Notes: generated by a model not told the origin, from the letters alone. DNA of 64,000 bases from Petrotoga mobilis SJ95 (GCF_000018605.1 NC_010003.1:310001-374000), one strand, 5' to 3'. Counted from the stretch's first letter, positions 15,604 to 25,314 are shown. A program made the numbers and translations.

Positions 15604-16353
15604 ATGATTTCAAAAGCTGGTAGATCCTTATATAAAGAAATATTGAATGAATTAAGAACAAAAATAACTCAACTCCCTGAAGGGTATAAATTACCCTCTC
15701 AACAGGAACTATGTGAAAATTTAGGGGTTAGCAGAACATTAATCAGAGAAGTATTAGTAAGCCTTGAGCGAGAAGGTTTGATCATTAGAAAACAAGGACT
15801 TGGTACATTTGTAGTGAAGAAAGAAGGTATTGTTCAAACAGGCTTAGATTATTTAAGGGGTGTTTCAACTATAATTTCGACCTCAGGAAAATTACCTGAC
15901 CTTATTTTAAACGAGTTTGAGGAAGTAGACGCATCTCCTTCGCTCTCAAAAAAATTGGAAATTACTCCTAAAGAACCATTAATCAAAATTAAAAGAGTTT
16001 ATACGGCTGACGGTATCCCCGTTATATACGCAGAAACGTATATGGTTATCAACAGGATTCCCGGAGGGAAAGACGCAATAATTTCCGTTTTAAAAGATGA
16101 AAACAGTAAAAATGAGGAGATTTTTACCTATTTAGACAAATATTTTATGAGACCCATTAAACATGCTATCTCAGAAATAGAAGCTATTGATGCTGATAAG
16201 AAACTTGCCAACTTATTGAAAATTCCCGAGAAAAAAGCAGTCACTCTTTTATTAGAAGTTCACTACGATGAAAATAATATTCCCTTACTTCACTCATTGG
16301 ATTACATAAATACCTCTATTTTCAAATTGAGTGTATTCAGAAGAAAAATATAA
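15604..16353 (+). CDS. GntR-family transcriptional regulator with UTRA-like effector domain
   Basis: The 249 residues begin with a GntR winged helix (LPSQQELCENLGVSRTLIREVL and wing RKQGLGTFVV). They continue with a UTRA-like ligand domain (PLIKIKRVYTADGIPVIYAE to LLLEVHYDENNIPLLHSLDY), as in HutC/YvoA-type regulators. AGGAGG sits seven bases before ATG 15604. It leads a cluster with a nucleoside phosphorylase, binding protein and two permeases in the same direction, so it most likely controls their expression and senses a substrate or product of that pathway. Operators were not recognised. Confidence 0.88.
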   Translation: MISKAGRSLYKEILNELRTKITQLPEGYKLPSQQELCENLGVSRTLIREVLVSLEREGLIIRKQGLGTFVVKKEGIVQTGLDYLRGVSTIISTSGKLPDLILNEFEEVDASPSLSKKLEITPKEPLIKIKRVYTADGIPVIYAETYMVINRIPGGKDAIISVLKDENSKNEEIFTYLDKYFMRPIKHAISEIEAIDADKKLANLLKIPEKKAVTLLLEVHYDENNIPLLHSLDYINTSIFKLSVFRRKI

Positions 16354-16382
16354 CGTATTTAAAACTACAAGGAGGAGATTCT

Positions 16383-17171
16383 GTGTTTAAACAAGATTTT
16401 AGGGTTCCAACAGGATTAGAAAATCAAATTCAATACCATATTCAATGTGGGCCGGGTGACGTTGCTCCTGTAGTGATTGTTCCCGGTGATCAAGGCAGAG
16501 TAGAAAGTATTATCAGTAAACTACACGATCCCAAAAAAGTTTCAGAAAACAGAGGACTTATTACTTATACCGGTTATCATGAAGATTACCCTGTATCAGT
16601 CACTTCAACAGGAATGGGTGGGCCTTCTGCAAGCATTGTCTACGAAGAGCTTATAAATATTGGGGCAAAGATACTGATTAGGATTGGAAGTGTTGCTGGA
16701 TTACAAGAAGAAATTGAAGAAGGAGATGTCATAATTCCTCATGCTTGCGTGAGAGATGATGGAGCTAGTCAATATTATGTACCACAGAATTTCCCTGCGG
16801 TAGCTTCACCAGAAGTATATTTAAGACTTATTTCTGCAGCAAAAAGTCTAAATCTTGATTTCAAAACAGGAATAAATTGGAGTCATTCTTGTTTTTACAA
16901 TAGGGATCCTGAATATTTTCAAAGATGGAGTAGATACAGAGTTGTTTCTATGGATATGGAAGCTTCTTCTCTTTTCGTTGTCTCAGCGTTAAGAGGGGTA
17001 AAAGCTGGATTTATTGGAATATGTTATGCAAATAGGTTCAAACAATCCAATAAAGACAAAGTAGATCTAAGCGTTCCAGATACTAATAGAAGCATAATAA
17101 AGTCTTCAACAAGCAAAGCTATTGATATTACTTTAAGGGCAATTAAAGACTTGTACCAAAACGAACTTTAA
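16383..17171 (+). CDS. Uridine/purine nucleoside phosphorylase family protein
   Basis: The 262 residues fit the PNP_UDP_1 family, which splits nucleosides with phosphate into base and ribose-1-phosphate. The phosphate-binding VPGDQGRVESI, TSTGMGGPSASI, IRIGSVAGLQ and the ribose-binding MDMEASSLFVVS are present. The GDxxR and MExA features favour the uridine phosphorylase/PNP subgroup of hexameric enzymes, but specificity is not readable. GTG 16383 is preceded by AAGGAGGAG. It lies between the GntR regulator (29 bp) and the binding protein, so imported substrate may be a nucleoside or nucleoside-like compound. Confidence 0.87.
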   Translation: MFKQDFRVPTGLENQIQYHIQCGPGDVAPVVIVPGDQGRVESIISKLHDPKKVSENRGLITYTGYHEDYPVSVTSTGMGGPSASIVYEELINIGAKILIRIGSVAGLQEEIEEGDVIIPHACVRDDGASQYYVPQNFPAVASPEVYLRLISAAKSLNLDFKTGINWSHSCFYNRDPEYFQRWSRYRVVSMDMEASSLFVVSALRGVKAGFIGICYANRFKQSNKDKVDLSVPDTNRSIIKSSTSKAIDITLRAIKDLYQNEL

Positions 17172-17187
17172 TTAGGAGGTGTTAAAA

Positions 17188-18474
17188 GTGCGGAAAGGTA
17201 GAGTATTAGTTATTCTTTTTGTTTTTTTATTAGTTTTTGCAAATATGTTTTCAGAAGTGAATTTAGTGAGTGAAGTAGGTATACACACTGAGGCGTGGAA
17301 AACGGTTATGGATGATTTTCAAAAAGAAACAGGGATAAAGGCAACTATCCAGCAATTCCCTTATGCAAATTATTTCGATCAGCTGATGTTAACCTTTACC
17401 TCTGGAAGAGTCGATTTTGATGTACCTTATGTTTCAATGCTTTGGTATCCTGCTTTAGCTACTGCTGGATATATATACCCCATAAACAAAATCGCTGGAT
17501 ACGAGGAGTTAAATTTAGAAGATATTTCTGGTATCGAAAACGCCTGGCAAAATGGAAATCTGTATTTCATACCGTATATGAATGAGTTGGGAGGTGTAGT
17601 TTACAGGACTGATTTGTTCAACGATCCTAAGGAGAAAGAGGCTTTTAAAGAAAAATACGGGTATGAACTAACTCCACCCCAGACGTTGGAACAATATAAA
17701 GATATAGCAGAATTTTTCTATAGACCTCCAGAATTATACGGTGTAACTCTCATGGGCCAAAGAAGTATATTCCTTGCCACTCATTTCATGCAAAGATTAT
17801 GGGCAAGAGGTGGAAGCCTTTTAAATGATGAAATGAAACCTGTTTTCAATTCCAAAGAAGGTATTGAAGCGTTGGAAGAAGTTGGTGAAATGTTTGAATT
17901 CGCAAATCCTGCTGCAAAAACCTATGTATTCCAGGATGCTTTGACAGAATTTACACAAGGAAGAAGTGCTATGGCTGAACTATGGACGACAGCTATGCTT
18001 TACACAGAAGATCCAGAAACTTCTAAAGTTGTCGGCAAATCATCCTTTGTTGGATTCCCAAGACCGGAAGAATTGAAAGATGAAAAATTACCAATGCTGT
18101 ATATTTCATGGGGGTTTACTGTCAGCTCTGCAAGTAAGAATAAAGAAGAAGCCTTAGAATGGATAAAGTTTGTAACCGAAACCCAAAATGAAGTAAAAGC
18201 TGCTCCTTACGGTAACATTCCAGCGCGTTTTTCATCTATAAATGATCCAGCATTGAGAGAAAAATTTCCGTGGCTGGATGGCTTTTCTAAAGCAATGGAA
18301 AACTCTATCCCAACACCTATGGTCCCACTCATTCCGGAAGGAAATTCTATAGTAAATGATTATATAGCCCCTGCTGTGTCTGAATATCTAAGCGGTTCAA
18401 AAACAGCTGAAGAAGCTTTGAATGAAGCTGCTGATGGTGTTTTCCAACTATTGAAAGACCATGGTTATTATTGA
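17188..18474 (+). CDS. CUT1 ABC importer solute-binding protein
   Basis: A hydrophobic signal peptide (VLVILFVFLLVFANMFS) is followed by a type-1 extracellular solute-binding fold of about 400 residues. It includes DDFQKETGIKATIQQFPYANY, FTSGRVDFDV and the C-terminal KNKEEALEWIKFVT typical of sugar-type binding proteins. There is no lipobox cysteine. GTG 17188 is chosen because the earlier in-frame GTG at 17179 overlaps the AGGAGGT site. Two permeases follow after an intercistronic hairpin. The ligand is unknown; neighbours suggest a nucleoside or glycoside. Confidence 0.9.
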   Translation: MRKGRVLVILFVFLLVFANMFSEVNLVSEVGIHTEAWKTVMDDFQKETGIKATIQQFPYANYFDQLMLTFTSGRVDFDVPYVSMLWYPALATAGYIYPINKIAGYEELNLEDISGIENAWQNGNLYFIPYMNELGGVVYRTDLFNDPKEKEAFKEKYGYELTPPQTLEQYKDIAEFFYRPPELYGVTLMGQRSIFLATHFMQRLWARGGSLLNDEMKPVFNSKEGIEALEEVGEMFEFANPAAKTYVFQDALTEFTQGRSAMAELWTTAMLYTEDPETSKVVGKSSFVGFPRPEELKDEKLPMLYISWGFTVSSASKNKEEALEWIKFVTETQNEVKAAPYGNIPARFSSINDPALREKFPWLDGFSKAMENSIPTPMVPLIPEGNSIVNDYIAPAVSEYLSGSKTAEEALNEAADGVFQLLKDHGYY

Positions 18475-18481
18475 ATCCAAG

Positions 18482-18505
18482 AAAGCCCCGTTAAAACGGG
18501 GCTTT
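18482..18505 (+). terminator. Intercistronic hairpin between binding protein and permease genes
   Basis: AAAGCCCCG and CGGGGCTTT form a perfect nine-base stem with a TTAAAA loop. There is no T-run. It sits between the binding-protein stop and the first permease, a place where such hairpins (as in malE-malF) stabilise the upstream message and lower permease expression. Confidence 0.75.
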
Positions 18506-18527
18506 ACTCCAAAGGAGGTTTTGTTGA

Positions 18528-19412
18528 TTGCAACCGAAGATCAAATTAAATAATTTAGGATATGTTTTACCCACACTTATTTTCATAATATCGATCTTTT
18601 TGATTCCTATTGTATATACTGTAGTCATTTCTTTCTTTAATTGGAATCTTTTAAGACCGGATTTAGGAGTAAGGTTTGTAGGTTTACAAAATTATATAAG
18701 AGCTTTTAGAGACTCTTTTACCTGGGAGACAATGGGAAGAACTTTCTACTTTGTTATAGTTTCAGTTCTATTGGAACTAATATTTGGTTTTATAATAGCT
18801 CTTTCGCTAAATACAGAATTTAAAGGTTGGAAAGTTGTTCAATCGATAATTTTAATTCCTTTCATGATTGCTCCAGTTGTAGTCGGATTCGTGTGGAAAT
18901 TTATTTTAAATCCTGATTACGGTCCTTTACCACAACTTTTAATGAACATAGGATTTGGTTCAATAGCAGAAAATCCATTGTTAGCAAATCCAAACTCTGC
19001 CATGTTCATGGTCATATTAGCGGATGTTTGGGAATATACCCCTTTTGTTACTTTAGTTTTATTGGCTGGTTTAAAAGCTTTGCCACAAGAACCATATGAA
19101 GCCGCATATGTGGATGGAGCTTCAGCTATTCAAAGATTTTTTTATATAACTCTACCTTTACTACGACCCTCAATCATGGTTGCTATTGTAATTAGGACGT
19201 TAACGTCTTTAAGAGTATTTGACACCATTTTTATCATGACGGGTGGTGGACCAGGTTCTGCTACAGAAACACTTTCTTTTTATGGCTATAGAACTGCATT
19301 TCAATCATACCAAATGGGATATTCGTCAGCGATTAATCTGATTTCATTTTTCTTAGCAATTGTTTTTACTTTAGTCTATATGAAAATATTAGGGTGGGAT
19401 AATAATGAGTAA
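18528..19412 (+). CDS. CUT1 ABC importer permease (MalF-like)
   Basis: The 294 residues form six membrane segments with the EAA-type loop (EPYEAAYVDGASAIQRFFYITLPLLRP, about residues 190-216) that docks the ATPase. The start is TTG 18528 with AAGGAGG nine bases upstream; no ATG exists nearby. It overlaps the second permease by eight bases. The two form the heterodimeric channel of the importer at 17-20 kb. No ATPase gene is in the cluster. Confidence 0.93.
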   Translation: MQPKIKLNNLGYVLPTLIFIISIFLIPIVYTVVISFFNWNLLRPDLGVRFVGLQNYIRAFRDSFTWETMGRTFYFVIVSVLLELIFGFIIALSLNTEFKGWKVVQSIILIPFMIAPVVVGFVWKFILNPDYGPLPQLLMNIGFGSIAENPLLANPNSAMFMVILADVWEYTPFVTLVLLAGLKALPQEPYEAAYVDGASAIQRFFYITLPLLRPSIMVAIVIRTLTSLRVFDTIFIMTGGGPGSATETLSFYGYRTAFQSYQMGYSSAINLISFFLAIVFTLVYMKILGWDNNE

Positions 19413-20229
19413 AAGTAAAATTATAAAAGTATTGTCATTGACAATAGTAGTTATAGCGTTAATTTGGACGCTTTATCCCCTTATGTGGATTCTTTTTTCA
19501 TCCTTTAAAACACCTATTGATCAGTTCACAATTCCACCAAAATGGATCCCAGAAAATTTCACTTTAAGAAATTATAAGATTTTTTTTAGCAACACGGAAT
19601 TCGTAAGAGCCTTCTTCAATAGTATTATAGTTACCGCCTCCTCCACTATTTTAGCTCTAATTCTTGGTATACCAGCAGCTTATGGATTGGCTCGTTTTAA
19701 ATGGAAACATGCAAGTCTATTGTCATTTATTATACTGTTAGCACGTATGACTCCACCGATTGTTATGGTGTTACCTTTTTTCTTAATTTCTCGCATTCTA
19801 AATCTATCAGGAACATACATCCCTATTATCATTGCTAGTTCTTTTTTCAGCGTACCTTTTGCGGTGTGGATGATGCAAGGCTTTTTTTCTGAAATTCCTG
19901 AATCACTAGAGGAAGCTGCTATGATAGATGGGTGTACAAGATTTGAATCGTTGAGAAAAATAGTTCTTCCTTTAGTATTACCAGGAATTTCGGCAACTTC
20001 GATATTATGTGCACTCGTATCATGGAATGAATTTTTATTCGCCTTAATTTTAACTGGTCAGGAGACCCGAACACTGCCAGTACTTGTGAATATGTTTGTA
20101 AGTGAAAAGAATGTTGATTGGGGGGTAATGAGCGCTGCTGCGTTGATCACTGTTATACCCATGATAATCTTCGGACTACTCGTTCAAAACAATTTGGTTA
20201 GAGGGTTAACTGCAGGAAGTGGAAAATAG
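19405..20229 (+). CDS. CUT1 ABC importer permease (MalG-like)
   Basis: The 274-residue protein has six membrane segments and the conserved loop EIPESLEEAAMIDGCTRFESLRKIVLPLVLPG near residues 168-199. ATG 19405 lies inside the previous gene. The C-terminus (NNLVRGLTAGSGK) is the standard 'GLTxGAVKG'-like ending of MalG homologues. It is the last gene of the transporter cluster. The next gene is convergent, and the 135-bp gap holds no clear terminator. Confidence 0.93.
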   Translation: MSKSKIIKVLSLTIVVIALIWTLYPLMWILFSSFKTPIDQFTIPPKWIPENFTLRNYKIFFSNTEFVRAFFNSIIVTASSTILALILGIPAAYGLARFKWKHASLLSFIILLARMTPPIVMVLPFFLISRILNLSGTYIPIIIASSFFSVPFAVWMMQGFFSEIPESLEEAAMIDGCTRFESLRKIVLPLVLPGISATSILCALVSWNEFLFALILTGQETRTLPVLVNMFVSEKNVDWGVMSAAALITVIPMIIFGLLVQNNLVRGLTAGSGK

Positions 20230-20364
20230 GTGTTTTTATCCCCCCTCAGATCCCCTTTCTTATGTTCAGTTCACTAAAAACTCATCTTTTAACCATCAAA
20301 GTAAGGAATTTGCCTACTGGATAGGGGAGCTTTTTAAAGATACTTTTGGTTGCTGCGATATTTG

Positions 20365-20748
20365 CTATTCAGCGGAGGCAATTGCCTCAATCTCAATTTT
20401 GACATCTTTGGGCAGTCGAGCGACTTCCACAGCACTACGGGCGGGATAAGGTTCAGTAAAGAATTCCTGATAAACTTCGTTTATTGCTGCCATTTCATTC
20501 ATGTCCTGGATAAAAAGGGTGCATTTAACTATTTTATCCATACTTAAACCCGCTTCTTCCAGGACTTTTTTAATGTTTGTTAAAGACTGCCTGGTTTGAT
20601 CTTTAATATCACCACTTACTAGTTCGCCTCCAGCCGTAAAAGGAATTTGACCACTTGTTATAACCAGATTTCCGATTTTAATAGCCTGAGAATAGGGGCC
20701 AATTGCAGAAGGAGCATTTTTTGTCTTGATCGCTATTTTTTTACTCAT
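20365..20748 (-). CDS. ridA: RidA family reactive intermediate deaminase
   Basis: The 127 residues match RidA/Yjg[27 protein letters not shown], the [23 protein letters not shown] helix/strand, and the catalytic Arg in [15 protein letters not shown]. RidA hydrolyses 2-aminoacrylate and related enamines or imines that leak from PLP enzymes. It sits 62 bp after the tryptophanase gene on the same strand. That enzyme generates 2-aminoacrylate as its reaction intermediate, so the functional link is direct. AGG-rich ribosome site GGAGGTTGAT precedes ATG 20748. Confidence 0.95.
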   Translation of the reverse strand: MSKKIAIKTKNAPSAIGPYSQAIKIGNLVITSGQIPFTAGGELVSGDIKDQTRQSLTNIKKVLEEAGLSMDKIVKCTLFIQDMNEMAAINEVYQEFFTEPYPARSAVEVARLPKDVKIEIEAIASAE

Positions 20749-20810
20749 TTTTTATCAACCTCCTGATGTTGTAAAATTGCTCTCTTTAGAATCTCTTCAA
20801 TCATGCCACT

Positions 20811-22196
20811 TTATTCTACTGGTTTTAACCTGCCAGTGAAATGTCTAAGGATTTCTGGTTCATATGTGAATTCTAATCCTTTGAGTGAGTTAGATATATT
20901 TTTTACAGCTAATAATCCTTCAGCAACGTAATCAAGGTGAGTGTAAGTGTAGACTCTTCTTGGAATAGCCAATCTTAAAAATTCAAAAGGAGATTCAAGT
21001 TGTTCACCGGTCTGAGGATCACGCCCCATCATTAATGATCCAACTTCTACACCACGAACTCCAGACTCTAAATAAAGTGCGTTTGCCAATGCTTGAGCTG
21101 GAAACTGGTAATAAGGTATATGAGGAAGCATTTTTTTAGCATCCACAAAAACAGCATGTCCTCCAGTTGGATATTGAATTGGTACTCCACCCTCTTTTAA
21201 CCTATCTCCCAAGTATTTTACTTGTTTTATTCTATAATCCAAATAATCAAATTGAATTCCTTCTTTTAAACCTCTTGCCATCACTTCCATATCTCGACCG
21301 GCTAAACCACCATATGTAGGAAATCCTTCTAAAGGGACAAGAGCTGCTTTTACTTGATTAAACAGGGCTTCATCTTCTTTAATCCCAATTAATCCACCTA
21401 TATTTACTATGGCGTCTTTTTTTGCACTCATGGTGAACCCATCGGCATAACTGAACATCTCTTTCACTATTTCTTCTATGGATTTTTCAAAATATTCTTT
21501 TTCTCTTTGCTTTATAAAATAAGCATTTTCAGCGTAACGAGCTGCATCTAGAAATACACGAATCCCATATTTATTGGCTATTTCACTAACTTGCCTTATA
21601 TTTTGCATAGAAACAGGTTGTCCACCCGAACTGTTACAAGTTATAGTTATTATGATAAAAGCAATACTATTACTTCCTTTATCTAATATAAAGGATTCCA
21701 ATTTTTCCAAGTCAAAATTTCCTTTAAAGGGATGATAGGTATCTGTATCAAGAGCCTCTTCTATAACTAAGTCGACAGGTTTACCTTTAGCTAATTCGAC
21801 GTGTGCCTTAGTTGTATCAAAATGCATGTTACTCAAAACGTATTGACCAGGTTTTTTAATTAAAAGGGGGAATAAAACCTGTTCTGCTCCTCTTCCTTGA
21901 TGAGTTGGAACAAAATAGTTATGTCCAAAGATTTCTCTACTTGTTTCCCATAAATGGTAGAAACTTTTACTTCCTGCGTAAGATTCATCTCCCAACATCA
22001 ATCCTGACCATTGATTATCGCTCATTGCGCCAGTACCGCTGTCAGTCAACAAATCAATGTAGACTTCTTCTGATTTCAAGGCAAATAAATTATAACCACC
22101 CCTCTTTAAAGCTTCTTCCCTTTCTTTTCTTGAAATTTTTTTGATAGGTTCCACCATCTTAATTTTAAAAGGTTCTGGGTTTGCTTTTATCTCCAT
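20811..22196 (-). CDS. tnaA: Tryptophanase (beta-eliminating lyase family)
   Basis: This 461-residue PLP enzyme has [34 protein letters not shown], the PLP-lysine region [11 protein letters not shown] and [13 protein letters not shown]. Tryptophanase and tyrosine phenol-lyase are very similar. At the discriminating sites this protein has FDTT (Asp, as in tryptophanase, where the lyase has Thr) and GVEVGS (where the lyase has an Arg), so tryptophanase is preferred. It would convert L-tryptophan to indole, pyruvate and ammonia, with weaker activity on Ser/Cys. The start has AGGAGG upstream. No TnaC-like leader peptide with a Trp codon was found in the 5' region. Confidence 0.85.
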   Translation of the reverse strand: MEIKANPEPFKIKMVEPIKKISRKEREEALKRGGYNLFALKSEEVYIDLLTDSGTGAMSDNQWSGLMLGDESYAGSKSFYHLWETSREIFGHNYFVPTHQGRGAEQVLFPLLIKKPGQYVLSNMHFDTTKAHVELAKGKPVDLVIEEALDTDTYHPFKGNFDLEKLESFILDKGSNSIAFIIITITCNSSGGQPVSMQNIRQVSEIANKYGIRVFLDAARYAENAYFIKQREKEYFEKSIEEIVKEMFSYADGFTMSAKKDAIVNIGGLIGIKEDEALFNQVKAALVPLEGFPTYGGLAGRDMEVMARGLKEGIQFDYLDYRIKQVKYLGDRLKEGGVPIQYPTGGHAVFVDAKKMLPHIPYYQFPAQALANALYLESGVRGVEVGSLMMGRDPQTGEQLESPFEFLRLAIPRRVYTYTHLDYVAEGLLAVKNISNSLKGLEFTYEPEILRHFTGRLKPVE

Positions 22197-22564
22197 TTTT
22201 CTCCTCCTATTCAGTATTTGAAGCTCTTTTTATTAATTTTCTAAAAAACAACAGAATTTTTCACCCCTTTTTAGAAGTTGATTCATTGTGACACCATTTT
22301 TATTATGCCGACTCAATTCAACAAAGTCAAGTTATATTAAAATTTTTAAGGTAATACAAAAGATAAGAAAAAAGATTAAATTTTTCAAAAAAATCCCAAA
22401 ACCAGAAAGAACATTTTATTTTTTTCTAGGGATATAAAATATTCCAAGGTTTTTTCACAAGAAAAACAAAAAGGTGATATAATAAATAAACGAATGAATA
22501 TTGCGTCAAAAAAGTTTTTCTTTTTTTCGGCAAGGAGGTTAATCTAAGGGAGGCTCATTTAAGG
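22197..22564. promoter_or_regulatory. Divergent intergenic region between tnaA and the RluA-type gene
   Basis: This 368-bp AT-rich gap separates divergent genes. A plus-strand TATAAT at 22478..22483, with a weak TTCACA 18 bases upstream, probably drives the pseudouridine synthase. On the minus side only the AGGAGG of tnaA is clear. No riboswitch, leader gene or repeat was recognised. Confidence 0.4.
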
Positions 22565-23476
22565 TTGGAAAAAGAAACAACAGTGAACGAAAAAAATTAT
22601 TATTCTAGGTTAGACACGTTTATAAGAAAAAATTATCCCGAAATAAAATTGGGAGCTATTTATGGTTTGATAAGAAAAGGTTTTGTTAAAGTCAATGAAA
22701 AGAGGGTCAAAAAGAACAATTATATCTTAGAAATAGGAGACAACGTTAAAATTATTCTGGATGAAAATAAATTAGAAGAATTATCCAGACCTACTCAACC
22801 TTCTTTAAAGGCAAGACCAGTCTCTTTTGACATTATCTATGAAGATAAAGACCTTCTAGTGATAAACAAACCTGCCAAAGTGTCTGTACATCCGGGTTCT
22901 AAAGAAGAAATGGCAACGATAATCGAAGGAGTGATGCATTACTCACGAGGTGAATTTGAGCCTCACTTGGTACATCGTTTAGATAAATTAACATCTGGGG
23001 TAATGGTTGTGGCAAAAAACAAGCAAACAGCTCGTGAGTTAACACAGTTAATCAAAAGTAGAGAAACAAGGAAATACTACTTAACCTTATTGGTAGGGAA
23101 TTTAAATAAAAAAAGTGGAGAATTAGTTTCTACAGTTTATGGTAAAACAGCACAGTTAAAATTTAACCTTAAGAAAAAATTCGATTTATTTGGTGAGCTA
23201 TATTCTTTGGTAGAGATTGAATTATACACAGGCAGAAAACATCAAATAAGAGTTCAATTCGCTGATTTAGGTTTTCCCATCGCTGGGGATGATAATCACG
23301 GGGATAAAAAGCAGAATAAGCTTTTAAGAAAAAATTATGGTTTAAAAAGAATTTTTCTTCATGCGAGTAAGATTTCTTTTGATTATAATAATAAGCATTA
23401 CGATTTTTATGCACCGCTGAGTGAAGATCTTCAAACTGTATTGGACAAACTGGAGAAAAGCCCAAAGAGGAATTGA
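22565..23476 (+). CDS. RluA-family 23S rRNA pseudouridine synthase
   Basis: The 303 residues comprise an N-terminal S4 RNA-binding domain (about 15-75) and a RluA catalytic domain with the motif LVHRLDKLTSGVMV, whose Asp is the catalytic residue, plus GRKHQIRVQFADLGFPIAGD. It isomerises uridines in 23S rRNA (RluC/RluD group); the exact sites are not readable. The likely start is TTG 22565 with GGGAGG about 11 bases upstream; GTG 22586 is an alternative. The gene is ten bases from the next one and seems to be cotranscribed with two membrane-protein genes. Confidence 0.9.
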   Translation: MEKETTVNEKNYYSRLDTFIRKNYPEIKLGAIYGLIRKGFVKVNEKRVKKNNYILEIGDNVKIILDENKLEELSRPTQPSLKARPVSFDIIYEDKDLLVINKPAKVSVHPGSKEEMATIIEGVMHYSRGEFEPHLVHRLDKLTSGVMVVAKNKQTARELTQLIKSRETRKYYLTLLVGNLNKKSGELVSTVYGKTAQLKFNLKKKFDLFGELYSLVEIELYTGRKHQIRVQFADLGFPIAGDDNHGDKKQNKLLRKNYGLKRIFLHASKISFDYNNKHYDFYAPLSEDLQTVLDKLEKSPKRN

Positions 23477-23486
23477 GGGATCTAAA

Positions 23487-24875
23487 ATGAACAAAATAAG
23501 AAAGCCGATAATTTTTATTACTTTATTTAGCTCTTTGATTTTCTTCTTTTACGCCTTTTATATTGATTATCAAAATTCTAAAAATTATTCTATACTGCCT
23601 ACAGAAGATCAATTGAATTCTGAACAAAAAAGCGGCTATAATTACTTGGTTTATAACCAATATGCCATATTAAAAGACTTTGAATCTCAAGGCTTCGAAG
23701 AAGATCAATCTTTTCTAAGAGAATTAACAAACCAATACGATTGCCTACTAGTTGTCGAGTTTTCTGATTTTGATAAGTATTTTACAGAAATAAAAGATAA
23801 AATGAATAAGGACATCCTTAATAATATGAGATATGTACATTACATCAAACCTGGAGAAATAGATAAATTTGATGATCAGATGATAGTTCAAAGATTTCAT
23901 AGGGCATTGAAAGAGAGAAAGATAAGATACTTTTTGTTCCCCGATCATCCAAGGACCCCAGAGCTAATAAGATTAGTTCAAAAAGATTTAGGAACCCCAG
24001 TTACAATCGATTCAATTAAGTACTCTTCTCCCAACGTTATCGTTCCATGGGTAGGTTTTGGACTCATCACAATGAATTTATTAGTATATATACCCCTTTT
24101 TGCTATCTTATATATTTTGGCTTTTTTCTTTTTATACAATTGGTCTTTCACTTTGGCCGCAACTTTGTTTTCAGTCATCATCTTTTTTAGAATTTCTAAA
24201 AATAACCTCCTAAAAATAATTGGCTATGCTTTATTGTTTGGAGTTTTAGTGTATATGAGCGCTTACAACTCTTTATTTATCTTCAAGCTTAACAACGTTA
24301 GAGGGATCAAAATTCTACTTTTAGTTTTGCCTTTGTTAGTACTGTTGAAAGCGTTTATGGATTTTACCGGTTTTAGATTTAGCAAATTTAATATCGCGGA
24401 ATCTTTTAAGAAGGTTAAAGAGTTTAAATTTAACAAGTCGGATATTTTATTACTTATTTTTGTCGCATTTGCTGGAATTATATACATAGTAAGAAGTTCA
24501 AACTGGGCTTTTGTTACAAATTTTGAAAGAAGAGTTAGGGATGCGTTAGAAAGAGCGCTTATAGCAAGGCCGCGAACAAAAGAACTTATTTCGTACTTGT
24601 TTTATTATACAACTCCTCTTTCAGGGAGAAGTTTTATATGGGACTTTTTTAAGGCTTTACTACCGGTATCGATACTTGACACTTTTTTACATATACACAC
24701 ACCGTTGAACTTGAGTGTCTTACGAACGCTCAACGGTTTTTTAGTTTCTCTTTTACTTTTGTTAGTTATAATATTAATAGAAAACTTGTATAGAAAGTTT
24801 ACATATTCAGCTCATGCACCGCAAGAAGAAAATATTAGCCAAGAAAATTCAACCGCCGAGGAGGGGATAGAATGA
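23487..24875 (+). CDS. DUF5693-family membrane protein
   Basis: The product has 462 residues from ATG 23487. A signal-anchor helix (about 5-25) is followed by an extracytoplasmic domain of about 170 residues and then eight or so membrane segments. The late motif IYIVRSSN, then a block rich in Arg and Glu around RDALERALIARPRTKE, is the signature I associate with DUF5693. Members are often found near cell-surface polysaccharide genes; the function is not established. It overlaps the next gene by four bases (ATGA-type coupling), and that next product is another membrane protein, so the two may work together. Confidence 0.75.
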   Translation: MNKIRKPIIFITLFSSLIFFFYAFYIDYQNSKNYSILPTEDQLNSEQKSGYNYLVYNQYAILKDFESQGFEEDQSFLRELTNQYDCLLVVEFSDFDKYFTEIKDKMNKDILNNMRYVHYIKPGEIDKFDDQMIVQRFHRALKERKIRYFLFPDHPRTPELIRLVQKDLGTPVTIDSIKYSSPNVIVPWVGFGLITMNLLVYIPLFAILYILAFFFLYNWSFTLAATLFSVIIFFRISKNNLLKIIGYALLFGVLVYMSAYNSLFIFKLNNVRGIKILLLVLPLLVLLKAFMDFTGFRFSKFNIAESFKKVKEFKFNKSDILLLIFVAFAGIIYIVRSSNWAFVTNFERRVRDALERALIARPRTKELISYLFYYTTPLSGRSFIWDFFKALLPVSILDTFLHIHTPLNLSVLRTLNGFLVSLLLLLVIILIENLYRKFTYSAHAPQEENISQENSTAEEGIE

Positions 24876-25309
24876 ATAACTTGAAAGTTTTTTTAAGAAG
24901 CATAGCAATTATTGGAAGTATCGTGGTAGCGGGACTTTCTGTCTACTTGTTTTATCTTGAAAGTGTCAATCAAAGACTTTTCGAGTATTTTAATTTTTCG
25001 GATTTTTTAAACTTTCTTTTTATAGGTTTATTTGTCGGATTGGTAGGAGGTTTAATATTTTTTTATTTTCTGTTTCTATTTAACAAAAAATACGGTATGA
25101 CATTTTCGATCATACTACTTAGTGTGCTTTCTGCTTTGTCTATTGTTGTATACTCTTCAATGATTTTAAGCGTTATTTTTATTGCCAACCTTATTGGATT
25201 ATCTTTGGCAATATATTTCACAAGGCAAAAGCCGGAAAACAAAAAGTACGTTAAACCTTCATCGCCCAAAACTGCCAAAGAACAAACTGACAAAAATTCA
25301 GAAAATTAA
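24872..25309 (+). CDS. Small membrane protein of unknown function
   Basis: The 145-residue protein has four predicted hydrophobic segments (about residues 10-30, 45-70, 80-100 and 100-118) and a charged tail rich in Lys, Pro and Glu. No family was recognised. It starts inside the preceding DUF5693 gene, behind GAGGAGGGG, and a strong hairpin follows its stop, so it ends the operon. It may be a partner subunit of the DUF5693 protein, but this rests on coupling alone. Confidence 0.7.
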   Translation: MNNLKVFLRSIAIIGSIVVAGLSVYLFYLESVNQRLFEYFNFSDFLNFLFIGLFVGLVGGLIFFYFLFLFNKKYGMTFSIILLSVLSALSIVVYSSMILSVIFIANLIGLSLAIYFTRQKPENKKYVKPSSPKTAKEQTDKNSEN

Positions 25310-25314
25310 TTCAA

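Noticed and set aside
20811-22196. Tyrosine phenol-lyase as the identity of the beta-eliminating lyase
   Set aside because: The position occupied by Thr in phenol-lyases is Asp here (FDTT) and the Arg position is Val (GVEVGS), both as in tryptophanase.
22200-22330. A TnaC-like leader upstream of tnaA
   Set aside because: Only a 17-codon frame without Trp and without a ribosome site was found on the minus strand.
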